The translations under genes and the position numbers were made by a program. DNA of 64,000 nt from Bacillus canaveralius. GTDB taxonomy: Bacteria > Bacillota > Bacilli > Bacillales > Cytobacillaceae. Below, piece by piece: positions 10,022 to 17,992 of the stretch (the first letter of the stretch is position 1; each line of letters starts with the position of its first letter). Where the stretch lies: NCBI RefSeq assembly GCF_002860125.1, contig NZ_PGVA01000028.1, positions 124,001-188,000 of the forward strand, written 5' to 3'. The notes beneath the pieces were generated by a model, which searched no databases, was not told the DNA's origin, and worked only from the letters and a program-made list of their open reading frames with translations.

Positions 10022-10486
10022 ATGGACAGTGCTGTATGGAAACTTGCAGAAGACATCAGGGGTTATACACTGGAAATTTTAGATTCAATACCGGACGAAT
10101 TGACAGATTTTGTGCCAGATGGGTTTAATAACTCGGTTCGCTGGAATGCAGGCCATATTCTGCTCGACCAATATTTGTGGTTTTACCATAAAATCGATGA
10201 TAGCATGCCACTACAAGAAATTGCGCCTTTTTTCAATTATGGAAGTGCTCCGCGGGATTGGACCCAGACCAGCCAGCCACCTTCGATTGGAGAAATTAAG
10301 CAGCTTTTACAAGCACAAATACCTTTTTTGAAAGAGACGTTTGCCGCAAGATTCGATGAGAAGTTGAATGAAGAATCAGAACATGGTATCCGGACAATCG
10401 GTGATGTGATTCCAAGAACGATTTATCACGAAGGACTGCATACCGGCACGTTAATTTCGTTACGGAAAAAGCTTTTGGGCAAGTGA
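10022..10486 (+). CDS. DinB-superfamily protein
   Basis: 154-residue four-helix-bundle protein of the DinB/YfiT type. The putative metal triad is His45, His136 and His140 (AGHI and YHEGLHTG). AAGGGGGAAAAGC precedes the ATG. Members include thiol-dependent transferases and proteins of unknown role; no specific function can be given. It is a single gene between convergent and divergent neighbours. Confidence 0.8.
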   Translation: MDSAVWKLAEDIRGYTLEILDSIPDELTDFVPDGFNNSVRWNAGHILLDQYLWFYHKIDDSMPLQEIAPFFNYGSAPRDWTQTSQPPSIGEIKQLLQAQIPFLKETFAARFDEKLNEESEHGIRTIGDVIPRTIYHEGLHTGTLISLRKKLLGK

Positions 10487-10625
10487 GTCTCCATTTTCGT
10501 AGGTTTTTTATAGTGATCTCAAGACGTCTTATATTTGGATGATTTCTGCAAGCTGTCTTTGGCTGGGAGTATGGATAGTGTGAACAATGTTAAAGTTATT
10601 TTTATCAGGCAGTAAAAGCAATACA

Positions 10626-10651
10626 AAAGCATCAGCTGCGGCTGATGCTTT
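10626..10651. terminator. Bidirectional terminator hairpin
   Basis: Perfect 11-bp stem AAAGCATCAGC / GCTGATGCTTT with a 4-base loop between the converging DinB-fold and FrnE-like genes. Confidence 0.7.
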
Positions 10652-10698
10652 GAAAGTCATTTATTTTAGCTGTGCAGCTTATCAGACAATAAAAAATT

Positions 10699-11298
10699 TT
10701 ACTTGGCGGATTCCTGGTCGATAATTGCTTCAAGTGTTTCCTTAGTATTTAGTCCCTGGACACGCTGGCTGCCGATAAAGAAGGTGGGTACTGCCGTGAT
10801 GGCGGCTTCTTCATAGGCATGCCTTAAAGCCTGTTTATGGGCTCTTTCATAATTTCGATCTTCCAAGGCTTTTTGAAAAGCGTCACGCTCTAAACCGATT
10901 GAAGCGGCAATCTCGGTTAACTCATCAATAGATCCGATATTTTTACCGTCACGCCAGAAAGCCTCCAATACAGCTTCCACATACTCATTTCCTTTGCCGT
11001 TTTCTTTCGCAAATTGGTACCCTTCATGTGCAAAATGGGTATGGGGCATCGGATCAATATCCGGCAGCTTCATGTTGACACCGAACCGTTCAGACAGCGG
11101 CTTGATCGAAGACTTCCAGCTTTGCTGCATTTTCTCGCTTTTTGGCGACAATGTTTCATATGGAAGCGGGCGAAGCTCAAACGGCATCCATTCCAGTTCA
11201 ATATTTTCTTTTTCCTTTATTGCTTCCTTCAGCGGAGCCTCCGCTATATAGCAAAACGGTCAAACAAAATCAGAATAAACACGAATTTTTAATGTCAT
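10699..11298 (-). CDS. FrnE/DsbA-type thiol oxidoreductase with in-frame TGA at the catalytic Cys (candidate selenoprotein)
   Basis: From an ATG behind a strong GAGGAGG site the reverse strand reads 12 codons (MTLKIRVYSDFV), then TGA at 11262-11260, then PFCYIAEAPLKEAIK and on without interruption to a stop at codon 200. FrnE-like members of the DsbA family have SDFVCPFC or SDFVCPWC here, so the TGA replaces exactly the first, nucleophilic Cys of CxxC, while the second Cys (codon 16) is kept. The remaining 186 codons carry normal family features (helical insert, then the VPTFFIGSQRVQG cis-Pro segment near the end). An ATG at 11187 could start a shorter product, but it has no ribosome site and would lack the active site. 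Readings: UxxC selenoprotein, or pseudogene by one substitution, or sequencing error. The intact downstream frame and a hairpin after the TGA favour the first without proving it. Confidence 0.75.
11231..11245 (-). promoter_or_regulatory. SECIS-like mRNA hairpin just after the in-frame TGA
   Basis: In the frnE-like mRNA, AGCGGA-GGC-UCCGCU forms a perfect 6-bp GC-rich hairpin with a 3-base loop. The stem begins 15 bases and the loop 21 bases after the UGA. As I recall the bacterial SECIS model, the apical loop lies about 16-37 bases after UGA with a G among its first bases, and this hairpin fits. It lies within coding sequence (codons for AEAPL), so chance is possible. Confidence 0.4.
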
Positions 11299-11508
11299 CG
11301 CTGTTCCTCCTCGTATATTTGTTAGTAGTTTAAAGCTGTTTTGTCAGTATAGCTATTAATATGCTTCAAAGCTCGAGTGATTTTTCAAAAGACAGATTAG
11401 CAAATGGGTGGTAAGATGTAGAAAAACTTTTGAGAGCTGCTTTATATGCTGTTTCGAAAGGATCATTTTGAAACTTTTTGAGTAAAGAAGAAAGCCTCAG
11501 AAAACTCC

Positions 11509-11536
11509 TTGACTTTTGTTCGAAGATACATATAAT
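11509..11536 (+). promoter_or_regulatory. Sigma-A promoter of the tRNA-Val unit
   Basis: TTGACT, 16-base spacer, TATAAT: near-consensus vegetative promoter, as expected for a stable-RNA gene. About 85 bases of leader follow, with two small perfect hairpins (for example GAGCAAA-AC-TTTGCTC near 11589) before the tRNA. Confidence 0.75.
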
Positions 11537-11621
11537 TAAATATGTACCTTTTAAGGTTCAACAAATTACAAGCTGCTATCTCAGCTTGAGAGCAAAACTT
11601 TGCTCGCACAAATCATATTAC

Positions 11622-11693
11622 GATCCGATAGTTCAGCGGGAGAATACATCCTTGACAGGGATGGGGTCGGGGGTTCGAATCCCTCTCGGATCA
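11622..11693 (+). tRNA. tRNA-Val (anticodon GAC)
   Basis: Complete cloverleaf. Acceptor stem GATCCGA/TCGGATC (7 pairs), D arm GTTC/GAAT, anticodon stem CATCC/GGATG around loop TTGACAG, so the anticodon is GAC (valine), and T arm GGGGG-TTCGAAT-CCCTC. Discriminator base is A. The next three bases are CTA, not CCA, so the CCA end must be added after transcription. It is an isolated single-tRNA transcription unit. Confidence 0.92.
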
Positions 11694-11704
11694 CTATTGG
11701 GAAA

Positions 11705-11746
11705 AGGCTGGAATCCTTGATTTATCAAAGGTTTCAGCCTCTTTTT
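11705..11746 (+). terminator. Rho-independent terminator of the tRNA gene
   Basis: AGGCTGGAA ... TTTCAGCCT stem, extended inward by TCCTTGA/TCAAAGG pairing, followed by CTTTTTATTTT. Confidence 0.8.
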
Positions 11747-11833
11747 ATTTTGAGTTTCTTTCATGCTTTTTTTATCAGAATTAGCTTTTTGCTATAGAGA
11801 GAGTATACCGACTACTTATATTGGAGGGTAAAT

Positions 11834-12880
11834 ATGAAAGTAAGAGCACAAGGAATTACGATAGGAAAATTACCAACTGGGAGCAAGAATTGTATAACAG
11901 ATATCAAAGGGATTAAAGTAGGCCACTTTACGATTGATACTGCGCTGAATGAAGAAGGAAGTGAGTACGCATGTACGGGAGTAACAGCAATACTTCCACA
12001 TGGCGGGAACTTATTTAAAGAAAAAGTAACAGCCGCTAGTTATGTCATTAATGGGTTCGGAAAAACAACAGGACTTGTTCAGATTAACGAATTAGGGTTA
12101 CTTGAATCGCCCATTATGTTAACAAATACATTCGCAGTACCCACTGTGACACATGCAACCTTACAATACATGCTTGAGCAGAATGCGGAAATAGGAGAAT
12201 CTACTGGTACGATCAATATCGTGGTGGGTGAATGTAACGACAGCTACTTAAACTCAATTCGACGGTTTTCAGTACAGTCTGAACATGCAGTTGAAGCCAT
12301 TAAAAATGCATCCAACAACATTGTTGAGGAAGGATCTGTTGGCGCTGGAAAAGGAATGGTGTGTTTTGGATATAAAGGGGGGATTGGTAGCTCTTCTCGT
12401 GTCATCCAATCTAATGATATATCTTATAAAATCGGTTGTCTTGTCCTAAGTAATTTTGGCAAAAAAGAAGAATTTCAATCAGGCAAGTATAACATTCAGT
12501 TTAAGGATAACGGTAATGTAGCTCTTTCCGAAACTTCCGATGGCTCAATAATCATTGTGTTGGCGACCGATGCGCCACTTAGCGAACGGCAACTTCTTAG
12601 GATATCCAAAAGGTGTGGAATCGGACTAGGGAGAACGGGTAGTCATTTTAGCAATGGAAGCGGAGATATAGTTATTGCTTTTTCAACAGCACATAGAACA
12701 CCACATGATTACATAGATAACATCGAATTTCGAAATCAATTGAGGGATGACCACCCAGTAATGAATGAAATGTTTTCAGCTGCTTCTGAAACAACAGAGG
12801 AAGCTATTTTAAATTCTATGTCACAAGCTGAAACAACCAAAGGTAGAAATAGCAGAGTTGTTCACCAATATCCTTTTTAG
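11834..12880 (+). CDS. P1 (S58) family peptidase, DmpA-like aminopeptidase
   Basis: 348 residues, the normal size for the DmpA/BapA family of self-cleaving N-terminal-nucleophile peptidases. The autoprocessing site is visible as Gly237-Ser238 in SDGSIIIVLATDAP; Ser238 becomes the N-terminal nucleophile of the small subunit. The N-terminal GITIGKLPTG and GHFTID and the mid-protein GSVGAGKGM motifs agree. Characterised members release N-terminal L-amino acids, D-amino acid esters/amides or beta-amino acids. TTGGAGGG precedes the ATG. It opens a block with D-amino acid aminotransferase, alanine dehydrogenase and peptide import, so a role in using unusual peptides is likely (inference). Confidence 0.88.
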   Translation: MKVRAQGITIGKLPTGSKNCITDIKGIKVGHFTIDTALNEEGSEYACTGVTAILPHGGNLFKEKVTAASYVINGFGKTTGLVQINELGLLESPIMLTNTFAVPTVTHATLQYMLEQNAEIGESTGTINIVVGECNDSYLNSIRRFSVQSEHAVEAIKNASNNIVEEGSVGAGKGMVCFGYKGGIGSSSRVIQSNDISYKIGCLVLSNFGKKEEFQSGKYNIQFKDNGNVALSETSDGSIIIVLATDAPLSERQLLRISKRCGIGLGRTGSHFSNGSGDIVIAFSTAHRTPHDYIDNIEFRNQLRDDHPVMNEMFSAASETTEEAILNSMSQAETTKGRNSRVVHQYPF

Positions 12881-12953
12881 ATGAATATAAATTTTGTAAT
12901 TAAAAGCGTGCACTTTATATTAGTAAATTCAACTTCATTAACAAAATCGTAGT

Positions 12954-12986
12954 ACTGTCATGGGAGTTCCTTGGCAGTTCGTTTTT
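12954..12986 (+). terminator. Terminator of the S58 peptidase gene
   Basis: ACTGTCA ... TGGCAGT stem (one G-T pair), then CGTTTTTAATTT, between convergent genes. Confidence 0.6.
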
Positions 12987-13059
12987 AATTTAAAGCAACC
13001 ATTGATACCAAAATAATATTTCTTCATCAAACAATGCAACGGTACCAATTTTTATTTTG

Positions 13060-13956
13060 TCAGTTTTTTTCTAGAGCTAGTTTTTTTAGTACAAAATCAA
13101 CGAAGATTTTTAGAATCCCTTCAATCTTTGTATCCTTTAAATATATTAGCTGAAAAGGGCGATTTAGATTAGGAAGATCACCAATTTTTATGATATTTAA
13201 ATTTTCTGTTTTCAGCTCATCTTCAATTGAAAAACGCGGAAGAATTCCAATTCCGATTTTATTTTTCACCATTTGTTTGGCAAGTTCAATATTATCTACT
13301 TCTACTACAACATTAGGCTGGATTTTCATACTATGAAATGCATTATTTATCAAAGCCCAATCCAGTGAACCCCTGTTAAATTGAATGAGATCCTGACTTG
13401 CTACCTCATCAACAGACACTGTTTTCTTTGCAGAAAAAGGATGATCTGGATATATAGCTAGTACCATTTCATCATCATAAAGATGAATGGACTCGATTTG
13501 GGGATGTGTAACTGAACGTGAGATCCCTATAGGAACCTCATGATTTAGTACCATGTCAAGAACGTTATGAGAATGACCTGTATGAACAACCAACTTTACT
13601 TGAGGGAACGCCTCATGAAACTCACTGATCCAAGCAGGCAAAATATAATTCGATACCGTAAGAACAGTTGAAATTCTCAGTTCCCCTTCCGTTTTTCTAT
13701 TTTTTTGCTGAATGGCAAGGACACCGTCCTGCATGTTCTGAAGTAAAGATCTAGCGTAAGGTAGAAACGTTTCTCCTTCCTGAGTCATCGATACATTTTT
13801 TCCATTACGATTAAACAAGGGATAACCAATTGCATTTTCAAGCGACCTTATTCTTGCGCTGACAGCAGGTTGAGATATGAAAAGAATTTCACCTGCTTTA
13901 CTGAAATTCCCTGTTAATGATACGTAAATAAAGGCCTCAACTTGTTCGATATTCAT
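13060..13956 (-). CDS. LysR-family transcriptional regulator
   Basis: 298 residues from the ATG at 13956 (MNIEQVEAFIYV), which has GGGTGG eight bases upstream; an in-frame GTG four codons earlier is less likely. The N-terminal winged HTH (FSKAGEILFISQPAVSARIRSLE) is classic LysR, followed by a periplasmic-binding-protein-like effector domain (about residues 90-295). It is transcribed divergently from alanine dehydrogenase, the usual arrangement for a LysR regulator and its target, so it probably controls the ald-dat-peptide block; the effector is unknown. Confidence 0.88.
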   Translation of the reverse strand: MNIEQVEAFIYVSLTGNFSKAGEILFISQPAVSARIRSLENAIGYPLFNRNGKNVSMTQEGETFLPYARSLLQNMQDGVLAIQQKNRKTEGELRISTVLTVSNYILPAWISEFHEAFPQVKLVVHTGHSHNVLDMVLNHEVPIGISRSVTHPQIESIHLYDDEMVLAIYPDHPFSAKKTVSVDEVASQDLIQFNRGSLDWALINNAFHSMKIQPNVVVEVDNIELAKQMVKNKIGIGILPRFSIEDELKTENLNIIKIGDLPNLNRPFQLIYLKDTKIEGILKIFVDFVLKKLALEKN

Positions 13957-14081
13957 CTGTGCAACCACCCGTATAAAAAAATGTGATGAAGCCTATAAAA
14001 TAATTTGATTGGATTTATTCCTTCTTATAAATTAATTTAATATTTAAAATATATCAAATTAATGTAAGGGAGAGAAGAAGA
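13957..14081. promoter_or_regulatory. Divergent LysR/ald control region
   Basis: 125 AT-rich bases between the divergent regulator and alanine dehydrogenase genes, where the LysR box would be expected. Several AT palindromes (for example around 14030-14060, TTAATTTAA) are present, but no single operator can be assigned. Confidence 0.4.
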
Positions 14082-15212
14082 TTGATTATAGGTGTCCCTA
14101 AGGAAATTAAAAACAATGAAAATCGAGTTGCCTTAACGCCGGCTGGAGCAGACACATTGATTAGAAATGGTCATCATATTTTGATAGAGACTAACGCCGG
14201 AACAGGTAGTGGTTTTGAAGACTGCTACTATTCTGAATTGGGTTGTGAAATTGTAGAGAATGCTCAAGAAGTCTGGAGCAGATCCAATATGGTTATGAAA
14301 GTAAAAGAACCTTTACCTGAAGAATATTCTTTTTTTAGGGAAAATCTTATTTTATTTACTTACCTTCATCTGGCTGCTGAAATCAAACTCTCATACGAAC
14401 TTATGAAGAGTGGAATGACCGCAATTGCATACGAAACCATTCAATTGGAAAATGGAACACTGCCGCTTCTAACACCTATGAGTGAGGTTGCAGGTAGAAT
14501 GGCTCCACAAATCGGGGCTCAGTTTCTTGAGAAACCGCGGGGTGGTAAAGGCATTCTCTTATCTGGAGTGCCAGGGGTAAATCGAGGCAAGGTAACCATA
14601 ATTGGTGGGGGAGTGGTTGGAAATAATGCAGCTAAAATGGCATTAGGACTAGGTGCAGATGTGACCATAATTGATTTAAATCCTGATCGGCTACGCCAAC
14701 TTGATGATTTATTTGGCAGACAAATTCAAACCTTGATCTCTAATCCCATGAATATCTCTCACTCAATTATGCAATCTGATTTAGTTATCGGCGGAGTATT
14801 AATACCTGGAGCAAAAGCACCAATATTAGTAACAGAAGAAATGGTAAAGCAAATGAAATCCGGTTCAGTAATTGTAGATGTAGCTATAGATCAGGGTGGA
14901 ATAGTTGAAACTATTGACCATATTACAACACATGATAATCCAATGTATACAAGACACGGTATCGTCCACTATGCAGTCGCAAACATGCCTGGGGCTGTTC
15001 CACGCACATCTACTATTGCTTTAACGAATTCCACGGTTCCTTATGCTTTAAAGCTAGCAAACTCATTTGGTAAAGCAATTAGAGAAAACTTACCGTTAGC
15101 TAAAGGGGTGAATGTTTTAGGAGGATATATCACAAATAGGGCAGTTGCCCACTCACTCGGATGTGAATTTCGGTCTCTTGATGATTTACTACTAAATTCG
15201 GTAGCTGTATAG
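14082..15212 (+). CDS. ald: Alanine dehydrogenase
   Basis: 376 residues, TTG start behind GGGAGAGAAG. Family marks: [20 protein letters not shown] at the N-terminus, catalytic Lys75 (VKVKEP region) and His96 (YLHLAAE), the Rossmann motif [20 protein letters not shown] and the DVAIDQGG active-site segment. It interconverts L-alanine and pyruvate plus ammonia with NAD+. It is the first gene of a run with D-amino acid aminotransferase 12 bases downstream. Ald and Dat together link L-Ala, pyruvate and D-Ala/D-Glu. Confidence 0.93.
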   Translation: MIIGVPKEIKNNENRVALTPAGADTLIRNGHHILIETNAGTGSGFEDCYYSELGCEIVENAQEVWSRSNMVMKVKEPLPEEYSFFRENLILFTYLHLAAEIKLSYELMKSGMTAIAYETIQLENGTLPLLTPMSEVAGRMAPQIGAQFLEKPRGGKGILLSGVPGVNRGKVTIIGGGVVGNNAAKMALGLGADVTIIDLNPDRLRQLDDLFGRQIQTLISNPMNISHSIMQSDLVIGGVLIPGAKAPILVTEEMVKQMKSGSVIVDVAIDQGGIVETIDHITTHDNPMYTRHGIVHYAVANMPGAVPRTSTIALTNSTVPYALKLANSFGKAIRENLPLAKGVNVLGGYITNRAVAHSLGCEFRSLDDLLLNSVAV

Positions 15213-15224
15213 GAGGAGAATTCC

Positions 15225-16076
15225 GTGGAAATTGGATTTATTAATGGTGAGTTCATTGATATTAATAAGGCTGTGCTACCGATCGATGAACGAGGTCATC
15301 AATTCGGGGATGGGGTTTATGAAGTTGTTAAAGTCTACGATTCAAGTCCATTCTTACTAGATGAGCATTTGCTACGTCTAGAAAAGAGCGCTTCAGAAAT
15401 TAGAATAAATCTTCCATATACTTTACATGAAGTGAAGAAAATTATTATGGATGGACTTTCCTTGTCTCAATTACAAGAAGCGGAAATCTATTTCCAAGTA
15501 ACAAGAGGAATTGCTACTCGCAATCACTTGTTTCCGAAAGTACCAGCATCCTTTACCATGACGATTAGACCAGCGAGGATAGTTCTAAAACAATACTATA
15601 ATGATGGAATATCTGCGACTCTTTCTAATGATGAGCGGTGGACTAATTGTCATATTAAATCATTAAATTTATTGCCAAATGTAATAGCTAAGCAGAAAGC
15701 TTTCGATAGCGGTTACTTTGAAGCAATTTTAGTAACAAAAGATGCTTATATTACGGAAGGTACTAGTAGCAATATTTTTGTAGTAAAAAATAATAAATTA
15801 TATACCACTCCTTTAACCTGTAACATACTCCCTGGTATTACTCGGGCTGCTGTCTTAGCAATAGCAAAAGAAAAACAAATAATATTTAAAGAGGAATCGT
15901 TCTCTACCACATTTCTAATGGACGCTGACGAGGTTTTTATGACAAGTACTTCTGTGGAAATTCTCCCTATTTGTTCTGTCGATCATAATCTGATTTCAAA
16001 TGGTAAGCCTGGCCCCATTACCAAGAGCCTTTATGAAGCATACAGTCAGTTATATTCATTAAAGGGAGTAAAGTGA
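15225..16076 (+). CDS. dat: D-amino acid aminotransferase
   Basis: 283 residues, GTG start with AGGAGGAGA just upstream. PLP fold-type IV enzyme. The PLP lysine is Lys145 (HIKSLNLL), the same position as in the well-studied Bacillus D-amino acid transaminase, and the substrate motif RGIATRNH and the phosphate-binding EGTSSNIFVV segment are present. It moves amino groups between D-amino acids and 2-oxo acids. Twelve bases after ald, so one operon. In this setting it could either make D-amino acids for the wall or break down D-residues from imported peptides; the neighbours favour catabolism. Confidence 0.9.
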   Translation: MEIGFINGEFIDINKAVLPIDERGHQFGDGVYEVVKVYDSSPFLLDEHLLRLEKSASEIRINLPYTLHEVKKIIMDGLSLSQLQEAEIYFQVTRGIATRNHLFPKVPASFTMTIRPARIVLKQYYNDGISATLSNDERWTNCHIKSLNLLPNVIAKQKAFDSGYFEAILVTKDAYITEGTSSNIFVVKNNKLYTTPLTCNILPGITRAAVLAIAKEKQIIFKEESFSTTFLMDADEVFMTSTSVEILPICSVDHNLISNGKPGPITKSLYEAYSQLYSLKGVK

Positions 16077-16077
16077 T

Positions 16078-16797
16078 ATGAACCCTATTATTGGTGTAAC
16101 TTCTAATTTAATTGATCAACAGCTTTGCGTTTCTATGGATAACATTGATGCATTAACAGGTACAGATGCTGTCCCACTTGTACTTCCTAATTTGCTCGAT
16201 ATGGCAATGATAAATTCAATAGCTGGGAGGCTTGATGGTCTTTTGGTTTCAGGCGGAGGGGATATTGATCCAACACTTTTTGGTGAGGAACCTCATCGAA
16301 ACCTCGGAATTATTTGTCCTGAAAGAGACTCATTTGAAATCAATATCATAAAGAAAATGCTTGTTCTAGATAAACCGATCTTAGCAATTTGCAGAGGTTG
16401 CCAAATTTTAAACATTGCTGTTGGAGGAGATATGTATCAGGATATCTACGATCAGCATGATAGATCACTGTTGCAGCACGCTCAAAAAGCCCCCCGATGG
16501 CATGCGTCTCATTATGTCAATGTGAAAGCTGATTCATTACTGTTTCAAATTACTCAAAAAGAAAAGTTTAAAGTAAATAGTTTTCATCATCAGGCGGTAA
16601 GACGGATACCAGTAGGATTCGAAGCTTGCGCTATGTCCAGTGATGGTGTAATGGAAGCATTTGAAAGCAAAACACATGCCTTTGTTTTAGGGATACAATG
16701 GCATCCGGAAAGTATGGTTATGAGACGAGATCGACATTCAATTTCAATATTTGAAACATTTATTGAAGCATGCAAACAGAACAGGATTAAGGTGTAG
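16078..16797 (+). CDS. Gamma-glutamyl-gamma-aminobutyrate hydrolase-family protein (class I glutamine amidotransferase fold)
   Basis: 239 residues. The triad of the PuuD/peptidase C26 type is visible: nucleophile Cys105 in ICRGCQILN, and His209 and Glu211 in GIQWHPES. The oxyanion strand VSGGGDIDP is also present. Family members hydrolyse gamma-glutamyl amide bonds. It starts two bases after the dat stop, so it is translationally linked. In this operon it probably cleaves gamma-glutamyl peptides or amides; the exact substrate is unknown. Confidence 0.85.
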   Translation: MNPIIGVTSNLIDQQLCVSMDNIDALTGTDAVPLVLPNLLDMAMINSIAGRLDGLLVSGGGDIDPTLFGEEPHRNLGIICPERDSFEINIIKKMLVLDKPILAICRGCQILNIAVGGDMYQDIYDQHDRSLLQHAQKAPRWHASHYVNVKADSLLFQITQKEKFKVNSFHHQAVRRIPVGFEACAMSSDGVMEAFESKTHAFVLGIQWHPESMVMRRDRHSISIFETFIEACKQNRIKV

Positions 16798-16803
16798 GAA
16801 GTT

Positions 16804-17020
16804 ATGCGCATCATAGATACACATTGCGATACTTTATATCGAATCTATAAAAATCGTGATCTCATTTATTCTGAGTCAGTGGAGCTTCAGACTAATATAA
16901 ATTGGTTACAGGCAGGAGAAGTCCAAGTCCAATTTTATGATGTATTTGTTGGTCCAGAAATAAAATGCAATCCTAAATTTCAAGTACCTTGACCAAATTG
17001 ATATTTTTTGCCTATTTTAA
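16804..17020 (+). pseudogene. Truncated M19 membrane-dipeptidase remnant
   Basis: The ATG frame begins MRIIDTHCDTLYRIY, the metal-binding start of M19 (renal) dipeptidases (HxD type), and stops after 62 codons. From about 16977 the neighbouring frame continues the family sequence (FKYLDQIDIF) and then meets TAA at 17018. So there is a frameshift near 16978 and loss of about 240 residues compared with the usual ~310. The original enzyme would cleave dipeptides, including those with a D-residue at the C-terminus, which suits this operon. Only a remnant is left. Confidence 0.8.
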
Positions 17021-17091
17021 CAATCGGCCAATTTGTTGTAAGTTGAGTAAAGTTACAATATAGATACCCACGGTGACCATATGTTTAAAGG

Positions 17092-17484
17092 GTGTTGCAG
17101 AAGGAGGAGTTTATTATTAAAACAATTTATAGAGTTTCTCTTATAATATGCTGCACATTTTTGCTATCTATCATGGTATTGACGGCTACTATGAATTTAA
17201 CCTTTTTGCATTTTATTAATATCATTTTTATTATTTCAATAAGCCTATTAGTGCTGGGCTGTATTATGTTTCTTATACAGAGAGATTCTTTTAATCGAAT
17301 GAGAAGTAATTTTAAGCGCTTCTACAAATCATTCGACCAATCTTATATTTATGCGGATCAAATAGAAGGAAAAGTAGGAAAACCGGATCAGTTTCACGTG
17401 CATAATCCTTATACCCAATCAATATTATGGGCTGGTTTTATTCTTTCTGTTATTTCTTTAATTGGTTCGTTTATGGTTGTTTGA
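17092..17484 (+). CDS. Small membrane protein, probable DUF3899 family
   Basis: 130 residues from GTG at 17092, with three hydrophobic segments (about 12-32, 40-60 and 110-130) and a basic middle loop (NRMRSNFKRFYKSF). The layout resembles DUF3899 proteins of Firmicutes; no function is known. The start is uncertain: a perfect AAGGAGG (17101-17107) lies inside the frame, and the only codons at proper distance behind it are ATT at 17113 and 17116. The true start may therefore be a rare ATT, giving about 122 residues. It follows the broken dipeptidase and precedes the peptide importer. Confidence 0.6.
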   Translation: MLQKEEFIIKTIYRVSLIICCTFLLSIMVLTATMNLTFLHFINIIFIISISLLVLGCIMFLIQRDSFNRMRSNFKRFYKSFDQSYIYADQIEGKVGKPDQFHVHNPYTQSILWAGFILSVISLIGSFMVV

Positions 17485-17992
17485 AATAGTTCTTCTTATA
17501 AATATCCTCTATATAAGTAATAAAAAAGTTTAATATTACTTCAGTTCAGAATTGTGCTAATATATAAAAAAGTTAGATAATTTTTATATATTAAAGTGTG
17601 AAAGGGGAGGATACCTTAAAAAATTAGTACTTAGGCTTAACTAACAACTAGATTCTCTTATAAAACTTCTATGGCTTGATCCACAGAATCAATCTCTAAT
17701 AGTTTAGATAGAGATCCAACCTCAATTTTCCTCTAGCATCGAGGAGCATTCAACTATGACTTACAAACTCAGCGGCTTGATAAGAGAATGTGCAATTACT
17801 TCTTTTTAACATTGATCCTTAAGATCTTTCTCGTTTCCTTTCAACTGCCACAGGACAAGTCAACACTTTTACCACTCACCGAATCAACCAAGATCCGCTC
17901 TTACCAAGACACTTATAGTTATCCAAGTTGTATACTAGTTCAATTACAGTATAAAGAATGTAGACTCTTTAATTTTAGGAGGGGGAAATTTC
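17485..17992. other. Intergenic region before the peptide ABC operon
   Basis: About 500 bases. The left part is AT-rich, with a promoter-like TGTGCTAATATA near 17553-17564. The right part (17640-17960) has higher GC and may be degraded coding DNA, but I could not identify a protein family on either strand. It probably contains the promoter for the ABC transporter genes. Confidence 0.4.

Noticed and set aside
11622-11696. tRNA-Sec near the TGA-containing gene
   Set aside because: The tRNA has anticodon GAC, a short variable loop and a 7-bp acceptor stem, so it is an ordinary valine tRNA.
17640-17960. Possible degraded transposase on the minus strand
   Set aside because: Higher GC and codon-like texture, but no DDE motif, terminal repeats or family match could be read.
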